From Allobosea sp. BH3 (GTDB lineage: Bacteria; Pseudomonadota; Alphaproteobacteria; Rhizobiales; Beijerinckiaceae): a stretch of 64,000 bases of DNA. The stretch covers positions 680,978 to 744,977 of the forward strand of contig NZ_JAIMCA010000002.1 of NCBI RefSeq assembly GCF_025499465.1, given 5' to 3'. The notes under the pieces were generated by a model. The model was not told where the DNA came from, made no database searches, and worked only from the letters and a program-made list of their open reading frames with translations. The position numbers and the translations under genes are program-made. Of the stretch, positions 8,483 to 16,991 are shown piece by piece (within the stretch, counting starts at the first letter, position 1; every line of letters starts with the position of its first letter).

Positions 8483-10918
8483 TCAGGCGGCATCGTCCAT
8501 GCGCAGCTCCGGCGGCTTGCGCATCGGCACAGGCACCCCGGACACCATCGGAACGGGCCTTGGCCGGCCGATCGCGAAGCCCTGCGCCCAGCCGACGCCG
8601 AGTTCCTGAAGCAGCGCGAGCGTCTCAAGATCCTCGACCTGCTCGGCAACCGTCTGCTTGCCAAGCGCGGCGGCCATGCCGACGATCGCGGTGATGATCG
8701 CCCTATCGGTGGGGTCCCGGCGCATGTCGCGCACGAAATGCCCGTCGATCTTGAGGAAATCCACCGGAAGCATCTTGAGATAGCCGAAGGAGGACATGCC
8801 GGCGCCGAAATCATCGAGCAGGAAGCGGAAGCCATGGCGCCGCAGGCTTTCGATGACGGAATGGGCGACCGAGAAGTCGTTGATCGCGGCGGTTTCGGTG
8901 ATCTCGAAATAGACCCTGGCCGGATCGACGCCGGTCCTGGCGGCCTGCGTCAGGACGTGATCGATGAAACCGCTCTCGCGAAAGGTCGCGCCGGAGAGGT
9001 TGATCGTGAAGAAGGCCGCCGTCGTCTCGGAGCCGGCCGGCCAGCGTGCGATGACGTCAAAGGCGTGCGTCACGACCCAACGATCGATCAGCGGCATCAG
9101 ACCATAGCGCTCGGCAGCGGGAATGAAGCGGTTGGGCGGCACGATCTCGCCGTCCTGGCCCTCGAGGCGCAGCAGCAGCTCGACGCCGAAGCTCGGCCCC
9201 TGTCCCGCCGGCAGCCGCCGAATTTCCTGCGCATGGAAGCGGAACCTGTCCTGCTGCAAGGCCCACTGGATGCACTGCACGGAGGCCATCTCGCTGAGAT
9301 GGGCCTGCAGTTGGAAGTTCTCGGGATGATAGAGCTGGATGCAGTTGCGCCCGTGCTCCTTGGCCATATAGCAGGCGATGTCGGCAGCCTTGAGCGCCTC
9401 CTCGACGCCGAGGCCCGAGCCGCCCAGATGCACTAGGCCGATGCTGGCGCTGATCCGGAAGCTGTTGTCCTCCCAGGCGAATTGCAGATCCTCGACAGCC
9501 TGGCGCAGGCGCTCGCCGATCTCCATCGCCCCTTCCGGCGTCTTCACCGTGACGAGAGCGGCGAACTCGTCCCCGCCAAAGCGAGCAAGGCAGTCGCTGG
9601 AGCGGAGATTGTCTTTCAGGCGCATCGTGATCTGGCGCAGGAGCTGATCGCCGGCCGGATGCCCGCAGGTGTCGTTGACGATCTTGAACTGATCGAGATC
9701 GAGGAACAGCAGCGCGTGGTGCCCCGCCCCCTTCTGATCCGCCAACGCGATGGCCAGCGCCTCTTCCAGAGCCCGCCTGTTCGGCAGGCCGGTGAGTTCG
9801 TCATGCATCGCCTGCCAGGCGAGTTGGCTGATATAGGCGTCCTCGCTGCTGCGATCGTGCAGGACGACGACGGAGCCGGCACGGGCGTTTGAGATCGTGA
9901 CCGGAGCGGTGACGACCGAGACAATGGCGTAGGAGCCGCCCGGCCGCACCAGCTTCTGCACCGCGGTCGACAGGCCGGCGTCGCCGTGCAGCGACTGGCC
10001 GAGGACGTTCGTCTCCTCCTCCGTCTTGGGATCGACCAGCCGCAGGATCATGTCGAGCCGGATGCCGGCGGCGCGGGCCGAGCTCCAGCCGAGCAACCGC
10101 TCCGCCTGTGCATTCATGTATTCGACCCGCCCGGCGGCATCGGTGCGGACCACGGCCTCGCCCAGCGAGGCGAGCGTGATCTGCGCCGTCTCCTTCTCGG
10201 CGAGCAACTCGTTCTCGAATTGCTGGCGCTGCAGCAGCGGGCGCCGGATCCGCAGGGCGGCAAGCACGATCAACAGAAGGGCTACGGCTATGTTCAACCC
10301 GATCAGCACATTGGTGATCGCCCGCGCGCCCATGCCGAGGCTGTTCGAGAATTCCATGGCAAACGGCGTCAGCCGGGCGTTCATGCGGAAGATGTTTTCG
10401 CGATAGCGGGCGATCCTGCCCTCGGACACAGCCCCGGCCTCGAAGGACATCCTGATCTGCTCGCCGAGGGTGACGAGTTCGTCGAGAATGGCATCCGTGG
10501 CGCGCCAGTGCTCGATGGCATCGGCAAAATGGCCGAACCCGCGGAAATAGCGGAACAGCAGGATGATGCCTTCGAGATCGCTCGGATGATTGCCGGCTTC
10601 GATGAGCGCCCTGCGGGCCGTCGGCAGATCGACCGGATCGGATTCGAGCGCGTGCCTCGCCGTGCGGTTCGCCAGCGGAATGGCGACCGCCTCTCTATAT
10701 CGCTTGAAGTGGCCGATCTCGCCCGTGCTCGTATAGAGATCGAGGAAATAGACGGCGTCCTTCTGCCCCTTGGTCCACAGGCCCTGCCCGGTCGTATAGG
10801 CGCGCACCGTCGAGAGGACGCCGAGACTGACGCCGGAGACGGCAGCCATCGTCAACGTGATGACGATCAGCGGCGTGGCGAAGCGGATGAGATCGCGGGT
10901 AACGGTCGTCAGCTTCAC
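8483..10918 (-). CDS. membrane-bound diguanylate cyclase/phosphodiesterase with PAS domain
   Basis: An 811-residue cyclic-di-GMP turnover protein. Transmembrane helices near residues 14-36 and 203-221 flank a periplasmic sensing region. A PAS domain follows at ~240-355, then a GGDEF domain with the intact motif at 448-452 and an inhibitory-site RSSD (439-442) five residues before it. The C-terminal EAL domain (~545-790) has ELL instead of EAL at 580-582 but keeps NLSG, EITE, LDDFGAG, KIDG and AEQVED. All catalytic carboxylates appear present, so both synthesis and breakdown are possible. Monocistronic, facing the repeat-rich region at its 3' end. A link to motility is plausible from the neighbouring flagellar genes, but not shown. 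Confidence 0.93.
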   Translation of the reverse strand: MKLTTVTRDLIRFATPLIVITLTMAAVSGVSLGVLSTVRAYTTGQGLWTKGQKDAVYFLDLYTSTGEIGHFKRYREAVAIPLANRTARHALESDPVDLPTARRALIEAGNHPSDLEGIILLFRYFRGFGHFADAIEHWRATDAILDELVTLGEQIRMSFEAGAVSEGRIARYRENIFRMNARLTPFAMEFSNSLGMGARAITNVLIGLNIAVALLLIVLAALRIRRPLLQRQQFENELLAEKETAQITLASLGEAVVRTDAAGRVEYMNAQAERLLGWSSARAAGIRLDMILRLVDPKTEEETNVLGQSLHGDAGLSTAVQKLVRPGGSYAIVSVVTAPVTISNARAGSVVVLHDRSSEDAYISQLAWQAMHDELTGLPNRRALEEALAIALADQKGAGHHALLFLDLDQFKIVNDTCGHPAGDQLLRQITMRLKDNLRSSDCLARFGGDEFAALVTVKTPEGAMEIGERLRQAVEDLQFAWEDNSFRISASIGLVHLGGSGLGVEEALKAADIACYMAKEHGRNCIQLYHPENFQLQAHLSEMASVQCIQWALQQDRFRFHAQEIRRLPAGQGPSFGVELLLRLEGQDGEIVPPNRFIPAAERYGLMPLIDRWVVTHAFDVIARWPAGSETTAAFFTINLSGATFRESGFIDHVLTQAARTGVDPARVYFEITETAAINDFSVAHSVIESLRRHGFRFLLDDFGAGMSSFGYLKMLPVDFLKIDGHFVRDMRRDPTDRAIITAIVGMAAALGKQTVAEQVEDLETLALLQELGVGWAQGFAIGRPRPVPMVSGVPVPMRKPPELRMDDAA

Positions 10919-11489
10919 GCTGCCTCCCTTCGACCCTGTGCCTCGGCCCGGCGGGCAGGCGCCGTGATGCCCGGCCCGCGGAGGCAGCGCGAATGACGCG
11001 GGTCACGCCGATGAGATGGGAATGATGAAAGCGGCGTCGTCAGGGGAACCGCCGGCAGAGCGGCATCGGCGCAGGCATGGGCCGCTTTTCGCCCCAGATA
11101 TGCGCGGCGCGGCAGATCGAACCGGGAACCAGCCCTTCGACCGTCCATCATCGCACGCTCTTGAACCAACGACACACAACCATGATCCAGATCCCCACCC
11201 ATTCGGCACCGGCACATCGCCGACGAATGGGTGCAGTCCACCAGCCGCAACGCGGCTAATACGGACCATGCGCGTGGACAGGTTAATTTGTTCGGCTCAA
11301 AACATAGATGACAAAACCCTACCGAGAGCAGGGTTGCAGATCACGATTCGCCGTAACCTGTCGTACTGAAATAATCGACTGCCGCATCTCAGCGACATCG
11401 CGCCCCATCTGCTTTGCTGAACTGCCGACGGCTATGACAATGCCGGGATGGCCTCGCGGCATCCCGGCAGCCGGCTACCAGGAAAGCAG
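10919..11489. other. 571-bp gene-free region upstream of the GGDEF/EAL gene
   Basis: This is the 5' region of the GGDEF/EAL gene and the 3' region of the SDR gene, both on the minus strand. It holds a perfect 10-bp inverted repeat (11196-11205 with 11224-11233, 18-base spacer), a 6-bp one (11315-11320 with 11330-11335) and the hairpin described at 11441-11469. No credible ORF or recognised operator is seen. Confidence 0.6.
11441..11469 (-). terminator. hairpin after the SDR gene, possible terminator
   Basis: A perfect 10-bp stem (11441-11450 with 11460-11469, arm TGCCGGGATG) lies about 20 bases after the SDR stop. On the minus strand it is followed by TTGTCAT, a weak U-tract, so it may be a weak intrinsic terminator or an mRNA-stabilising 3' hairpin. 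Confidence 0.5.
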
Positions 11490-12194
11490 TCAGACCGCGC
11501 GCGTCAGCCCGCCGTCGACGCGCAGGTTCTGGCCGGTGATGTAGGCCGCATCCTTCGAGGCGAGGAAGGCAATGGTGCCGGCGATCTCTTCACTGGTGCC
11601 GTAGCGCTTCATCGGCACGCCCTCGCGCCGCTCTTCCGTCTTCGGGAGGCTGTCGATCCAGCCCGGCAGCACGTTGTTCATGCGGATGTTGTCGGCCGCG
11701 TAGGTGTCGGCGTATATCTTCGTGTAGGAGGCGAGACCAGCCCGGAACACCGCCGAGGTCGGGAACATGGCGGCCGGCTCGAAGGCCCAGGCCGTCGAGA
11801 TGTTGATGATCACGCCCGATTTCTGAGCCTGCATGACCGGCGTCACGAGGCGAACGGGGCGGATGACGTTCATCAGGTAGACGTCCAAGCCGGTATGCCA
11901 CTGTTCGTCGGTGATCTCCGTGATCGGCGCACGCGGGCCGTGACCGGCGCTGTTGACGAGGACGTCGATGCGCCCCCAACGCTCCAGCGCGACGTCCACC
12001 AGCCGTCGCAGGTCGTCGTTAGACTGGTTGGACCCCGTCACGCCGATGCCGCCGAGCTCCTTTGCCAAGGCCTCGCCCTTGCCGGATGAAGACAGGATGC
12101 CGACGCCGAAGCCCTCCTGAGCGAGGCGCCTCGCAGCCGCCGCCCCCATGCCGCTGCCGCCCGCCGTAACCAGAGCAACCTTCTCAACCGCCAT
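11490..12194 (-). CDS. SDR-family protein with altered catalytic residues
   Basis: A 234-residue Rossmann-fold protein of the classical short-chain dehydrogenase family. It has the cofactor motif TAGGSGMGAAAA, NSAG, NISTAW and the C-terminal ITGQNLRVDGGLTR. At the position of the Tyr-x-x-x-Lys catalytic pair the sequence reads SAVFR, so by alignment with the downstream GIRVN-like and PGWID segments Tyr is Ser and Lys is Arg. It may therefore bind a nucleotide without normal dehydrogenase activity, or act through a different residue. The start at 12194 is preferred over 12200 because AGGAG then has a 6-base spacing. It is divergent from the ABC operon that starts at 12523. The substrate is unknown. 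Confidence 0.85.
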   Translation of the reverse strand: MAVEKVALVTAGGSGMGAAAARRLAQEGFGVGILSSSGKGEALAKELGGIGVTGSNQSNDDLRRLVDVALERWGRIDVLVNSAGHGPRAPITEITDEQWHTGLDVYLMNVIRPVRLVTPVMQAQKSGVIINISTAWAFEPAAMFPTSAVFRAGLASYTKIYADTYAADNIRMNNVLPGWIDSLPKTEERREGVPMKRYGTSEEIAGTIAFLASKDAAYITGQNLRVDGGLTRAV

Positions 12195-12522
12195 CTGCAT
12201 CTCCTAAGCGACGGCAGCGGCCCGTGGCCCGTGCCGAACGAAACCGAGTCCCTCCTTAGCACCGCCGCCGCGCCTCGGCGAACCCGATCATATTGCAAAC
12301 GGCACTCATTATCATTCGTGTCGTGCTTGCTTTTAATAATGCGTCGCAATCTGAACCTAGAACGATAACCGGAACGATGACCCGACCACCTGTCGACAGG
12401 CGCATGAGACGACGCTCTTGTGTGCGGCAGAACTTTCGCGGCATGGTTTCCGCAAAGCGACGCTGAGCGCCACATCCCTGCGCCGGCTTTTTACAGTGAC
12501 GCTGGGGTTGGCCGGGTCGGGC
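12195..12522. other. divergent control region between SDR gene and ABC importer
   Basis: This 328-bp spacer has an AT-rich patch (12290-12350) in an otherwise GC-rich context, where promoters for the divergent genes could lie. The plus-strand frame of the ATPase is open back to 12418, but the conserved protein begins at 12523. No clear palindromic operator is recognised. Confidence 0.5.
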
Positions 12523-13560
<1,038 letters not shown>

Positions 13561-13609
13561 AATCCGACCTTCCGTGTCGGACGCGAGCCACCCATCAGGG
13601 GAGAAAGAC

Positions 13610-14899
13610 ATGGACAGGCGTGAATTCCTCGGCGGCACCGCCGCGATCGCCGGCGCTGCGGCGCTGCCCGGCTCGGCCCTCGCGCAGAGCGCGGAGATTT
13701 CCTTCTTCTATCCGGTCGCCGTCGGCGGCCCGATCACCAAGCTGATCGACACCTATGCCGCCGATTTCGAGAAGGCGAACCCCTCGATCAAGCTCAAGCC
13801 GATCTATGCCGGCACCTATCAGGAGACCATCGTCAAGGCGCTGACCGCGCATAAGAGCGGCACGCCGCCGGTCACCTCGGTGCTGCTCTCGACCGACATG
13901 TTCACGCTGATCGATGAAGAAGCGATCGTGCCGTTCGACGACTTCATCAAGACCGAGGACGACAAGAAGTGGCTCGCCGGCTTCTATCCCGGCTTCATGG
14001 AGAACAGCCAGACCGGCGGCAAGACCTGGGGCATTCCGTTCCAGCGCTCGACCATCGTGCTCTACTGGAACAAGGAGCTGTTCAAGGAGGCCGGGCTCGA
14101 CCCCGAGAAGCCGCCGCAGACCTGGGCCGAGCACCTCGAATTCGCCCAGAAGCTGACGAAGCGCGATGCCTCCGGCAACGTCACGCAGTGGGGCACGCAG
14201 ATCCCGTCCTCGGGCTTCCCCTACTGGCTGTTCCAGGCGCTGACGACCGAGGCCGACGCGCTCCTGATGAACCCCGCCGGCGATACCACCTATTATGACA
14301 AGCCCGGCGTCGTCGAGGCGCTGCAGTACTGGATCGACCTGTCGCAGAAGCACAAGGTCCACCCCCCGGGCATCGTCGAATGGGGCACCACGCCGAAGGA
14401 CTTCTTCGAGAAGAAGGTCGCCATGATCTGGACGACGACGGGCAACCTAACCAATGTCCGCAGCAACGCGAAGTTCCCGTTCGGCGTCGCCATGCTGCCG
14501 TCGCATAAGCGCCGGGGCTCGCCGACCGGCGGCGGCAACTTCTACATCTCGAAGAAGGCGACCCCGGCCCAGCAGCAGGCCGCGTTCCAGTTCATCAAGT
14601 GGATCACGCAGCCGGAGCGCGCCGCGCAGTGGTCGATCGACACCGGCTATGTCGCGGTCAGCAAGGCGGCCTACGAGACCGAGGCGATGAAGAAATACGT
14701 CGTCGACTTCCCGCCGGCGGCCGTCGCGCGCGACCAGCTGGAATTCGCGGTGGCCGAGCTCTCGACCCATGAGAACCAGCGCGTCACCAAGGCCCTGAAC
14801 GACGGGCTGCAGGCGGCACTGACCGGCACGAAGCCGGCGCAGAAGGCGATGGAGGACGCGCAGGCCGAGGCCGAGCGCATCCTGAAGCCGTATCGCTGA
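13610..14899 (+). CDS. extracellular solute-binding protein, UgpB-like, Tat-exported
   Basis: A 429-residue periplasmic binding protein of solute-binding family 1, which captures sugars, oligosaccharides or sn-glycerol-3-phosphate for the importer. Residues 1-30 are a twin-arginine signal (DRREFLGG plus an Ala/Gly core ending ALAQ). Later features include WGIPFQRSTIVLYWNKELF and a C-terminal FIKWITQPERAAQW, both usual in this family. The ATG at 13610 follows GGGGAGAAAGAC, a strong ribosome site, so it is chosen over 13574. The ligand is not determinable; UgpB-like is the closest general match. A palindromic repeat follows before the permease. Confidence 0.9.
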   Translation: MDRREFLGGTAAIAGAAALPGSALAQSAEISFFYPVAVGGPITKLIDTYAADFEKANPSIKLKPIYAGTYQETIVKALTAHKSGTPPVTSVLLSTDMFTLIDEEAIVPFDDFIKTEDDKKWLAGFYPGFMENSQTGGKTWGIPFQRSTIVLYWNKELFKEAGLDPEKPPQTWAEHLEFAQKLTKRDASGNVTQWGTQIPSSGFPYWLFQALTTEADALLMNPAGDTTYYDKPGVVEALQYWIDLSQKHKVHPPGIVEWGTTPKDFFEKKVAMIWTTTGNLTNVRSNAKFPFGVAMLPSHKRRGSPTGGGNFYISKKATPAQQQAAFQFIKWITQPERAAQWSIDTGYVAVSKAAYETEAMKKYVVDFPPAAVARDQLEFAVAELSTHENQRVTKALNDGLQAALTGTKPAQKAMEDAQAEAERILKPYR

Positions 14900-14918
14900 A
14901 GGCGTGTGATGAAGCCCC

Positions 14919-15012
14919 ACCGTCATTGCGGGGAGCGTCAGCGACGAAGCAATCCAGGAGCGGCCGCGCTCTACGTCCCGCTGGATTGCTTCGCTACGCT
15001 CGCAATGACGGT
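14919..15012. repeat. REP-like palindrome inside the ABC operon
   Basis: The arms at 14919-14957 and 14981-15012 are near-perfect reverse complements: both contain the CGTCATTGC/GCAATGACG and GAAGCAATCCAG/CTGGATTGCTTC blocks. The core is a 23-base GC-rich spacer. It sits between the binding-protein stop and the permease ribosome site, and would form a large hairpin in the operon mRNA. Confidence 0.85.
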
Positions 15013-15024
15013 GAAGGTTCGCCA

Positions 15025-15903
15025 ATGAACAGCCGCGCGACCGCGACCATCCATGGCTGGCTGCTCCTGCTGCCGGCCATGGCGTGCCTGGCCCTGTTCA
15101 CGCACTGGCCCGCGGTCGCGAGCTTCATCGAAAGCTTCTACTCGACCCCGAGGGCGCGCCGCCCGGCGCGCTTCATCGGGCTCGACAACTACCAGCAGAT
15201 GCTCGCCGACCCGATCTTCTGGAAGGCGATGTCGAACAACCTCTGGTTCGCGATCGGCACGATCCCGGCCTCGATCGCGCTCGCGCTGCTGATGGCCGTG
15301 TGGGTCAACGACAAGATCGTGGGGCGGACCTGGGTCCGGATGGCGTTCTTCACGCCAACGATCCTGCCGATGATCGCGGTGGCCAATATCTGGCTGTTCT
15401 TCTTCACGCCGCAATACGGGTTGCTGGAGCAGATCGTCGGCTTCTTCGGCGGGCGCAGCACCAATTGGCTCGGCTCTCAGGACACGGCGCTCTACGCCAT
15501 CACCATTGTCGCGATCTGGAAGGAAGCCGGCTTCTTCATGATCTTCTACCTCGCGGCGCTACAGGCTCTGCCGCCGAGCCTGGGCGAGGCAGCGGCGATC
15601 GAGGGCGCGTCGCGCTGGACCTATTTCCGGCGCATCCAGTTCCCGCTGCTGATGCCGACGACGCTGTTCGTGCTCATCAACGCCGTGATCAACGCCTTCC
15701 GCATGGTCGACCACATCTTCGTCATGACGCGGGGCGGGCCTGACAATGCAACCACGCTCTTGCTGTTCTACATCTATCAGGTCGGCTTCAGCTTCTGGGA
15801 CACGGCCTATGCCGCGACGCTGACCTGCGTGCTGCTGGCGCTGCTCGCGCTGGTCGCCTTCGTCCAGTACGGCATCCTCGAGCGCAGGACGCATTATCGA
15901 TGA
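15025..15903 (+). CDS. ABC importer permease, UgpA/MalF type
   Basis: A 292-residue inner-membrane permease with six predicted helices and the family's cytoplasmic EAA loop near residues 190-210 (EAAAIEGASRWTYFRRI). GAAGG precedes the ATG at 15025 by about 8 bases. Translating the open frame further upstream reads through the palindromic repeat, so that extension is rejected. It overlaps the second permease by ATGA. Together with the ATPase, binding protein and second permease it forms one complete importer. Confidence 0.92.
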   Translation: MNSRATATIHGWLLLLPAMACLALFTHWPAVASFIESFYSTPRARRPARFIGLDNYQQMLADPIFWKAMSNNLWFAIGTIPASIALALLMAVWVNDKIVGRTWVRMAFFTPTILPMIAVANIWLFFFTPQYGLLEQIVGFFGGRSTNWLGSQDTALYAITIVAIWKEAGFFMIFYLAALQALPPSLGEAAAIEGASRWTYFRRIQFPLLMPTTLFVLINAVINAFRMVDHIFVMTRGGPDNATTLLLFYIYQVGFSFWDTAYAATLTCVLLALLALVAFVQYGILERRTHYR

Positions 15904-16766
15904 GCGCCCCCACCGCGCAGCCGGCCACGCATTCTTCGCGGACCGACCCTTACGCCCCTAAAGGCCTCTCGCTGACGCTCGAATCGACCGGCGCTATCCT
16001 GCTCGCGATCCTCTGGGTGCTGCCGCTGGCCTATGCCGTCTGGGCCGCGTTTCACCCGGCCGAATACACGACACGCTTCGAGCTGACGGCGCCGCTGACC
16101 CTCGACAACTTCACGCGCGCCTGGGCAGCCGCACCCTTCGCACGCTATTTCCTCAACACCTTCATCCTCGTCACGATGATCCTGGCCTTCCAGATCGTGC
16201 TGGGAACGCTCGCGGCCTATGCGCTGGCGCGGCAGGATTTCTGGGGTCGCGACGTGGCTTTCGCGCTGATCCTGGCGCAGCTGATGATCATGCCGGATGC
16301 GCTGATCGTCGAGAACTACAGGACGCTCGCCAAGGTCAACCTGATCGACACGATCCCCGCCATCGCCCTGCCCTATATCGCCTCGGCCTTCGGCATCTTC
16401 CTGCTGCGGCAGACCTTCAAGACCGTGCCCAAGGAACTGGACGATGCCGCCCGCGTCGAGGGCGCGAGCCCCCTGCAGGTGCTGATGAAGGTCTATGTGC
16501 CGCTGGCGAAGCCGACCTACATCGCCTACGGGCTCGTCTCGGTCAGCTACCACTGGAACAACTTCCTGTGGCCGCTGCTGGTGACGAACTCGGTCGAGTC
16601 GCGGCCCCTTACCGTCGGTCTGCAGGTGTTCTCGTCGAGCGATCAGGGCATCGACTGGGCGGTGATCTGCGCTGCGACGCTGATGACCTCCGCGCCGCTG
16701 CTCGTCGGCTTCCTGCTGTTCCAGCGCCAGTTCGTCCAGAGCTTCATGCGCGCCGGCATCAAGTGA
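15900..16766 (+). CDS. ABC importer permease, UgpE/MalG type
   Basis: A 288-residue permease, partner of the preceding one, with six predicted membrane helices and the EAA-loop motif DAARVEGASPLQVLMKVYVP. It begins at an ATG overlapping the previous stop, so the two permeases are translationally coupled. It is the last gene of the operon and converges with ccoS, separated by a palindrome. Confidence 0.92.
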   Translation: MSAPTAQPATHSSRTDPYAPKGLSLTLESTGAILLAILWVLPLAYAVWAAFHPAEYTTRFELTAPLTLDNFTRAWAAAPFARYFLNTFILVTMILAFQIVLGTLAAYALARQDFWGRDVAFALILAQLMIMPDALIVENYRTLAKVNLIDTIPAIALPYIASAFGIFLLRQTFKTVPKELDDAARVEGASPLQVLMKVYVPLAKPTYIAYGLVSVSYHWNNFLWPLLVTNSVESRPLTVGLQVFSSSDQGIDWAVICAATLMTSAPLLVGFLLFQRQFVQSFMRAGIK

Positions 16767-16780
16767 GGGTGTTGCGCCAA

Positions 16781-16825
16781 ACCACCCGTCATTGCTTCGC
16801 TTCGCTCCTCGCAATGACGAGTGGT
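16781..16825. repeat. REP-like hairpin between convergent genes
   Basis: ACCAC (16781-16785) and CGTCATTGC (16787-16795) pair with GCAATGACG (16811-16819) and GTGGT (16821-16825). The core repeats the CGTCATTGC/GCAATGACG block of the 14919-15012 element. It lies between the convergent permease and ccoS genes and may act as a bidirectional 3' hairpin. Confidence 0.7.
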
Positions 16826-16844
16826 GCCTGCAGAGAATGACGGC

Positions 16845-16991
16845 TCAGGCCTCGTCGTCGTCCTGCAGGATTCGCCAGGCGGAGCCCTCGAGATCGGCGA
16901 ACTGGCCGCTGCGCATGCACCAGAAGAAGGCGCCGAGCCCGATGAGGCCCAGTCCCAGCGCCAGCGGGAACAGGATGACGATGATGTTCAT
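16845..16991 (-). CDS. ccoS: cbb3 oxidase assembly protein CcoS/FixS
   Basis: A 48-residue protein read directly from the minus strand. It has one N-terminal membrane helix (MNIIVILFPLALGLGLIG...), the WCMRSGQFADLEG segment and an acidic tail, which together are the CcoS signature. CcoS is needed for cofactor insertion, including copper, into cbb3 oxidase. Its ATG overlaps the ccoI stop (ATGA), the standard fixI-fixS arrangement. It is the last gene of the fixNOQPGHIS series. Confidence 0.95.
   Translation of the reverse strand: MNIIVILFPLALGLGLIGLGAFFWCMRSGQFADLEGSAWRILQDDDEA

Noticed and set aside
12300..12320. Fur-box-like sequence (CATTATCATT) before the first ABC operon
   Set aside because: Only about half of the 19-bp consensus is present, and the operon shows no iron-related gene.
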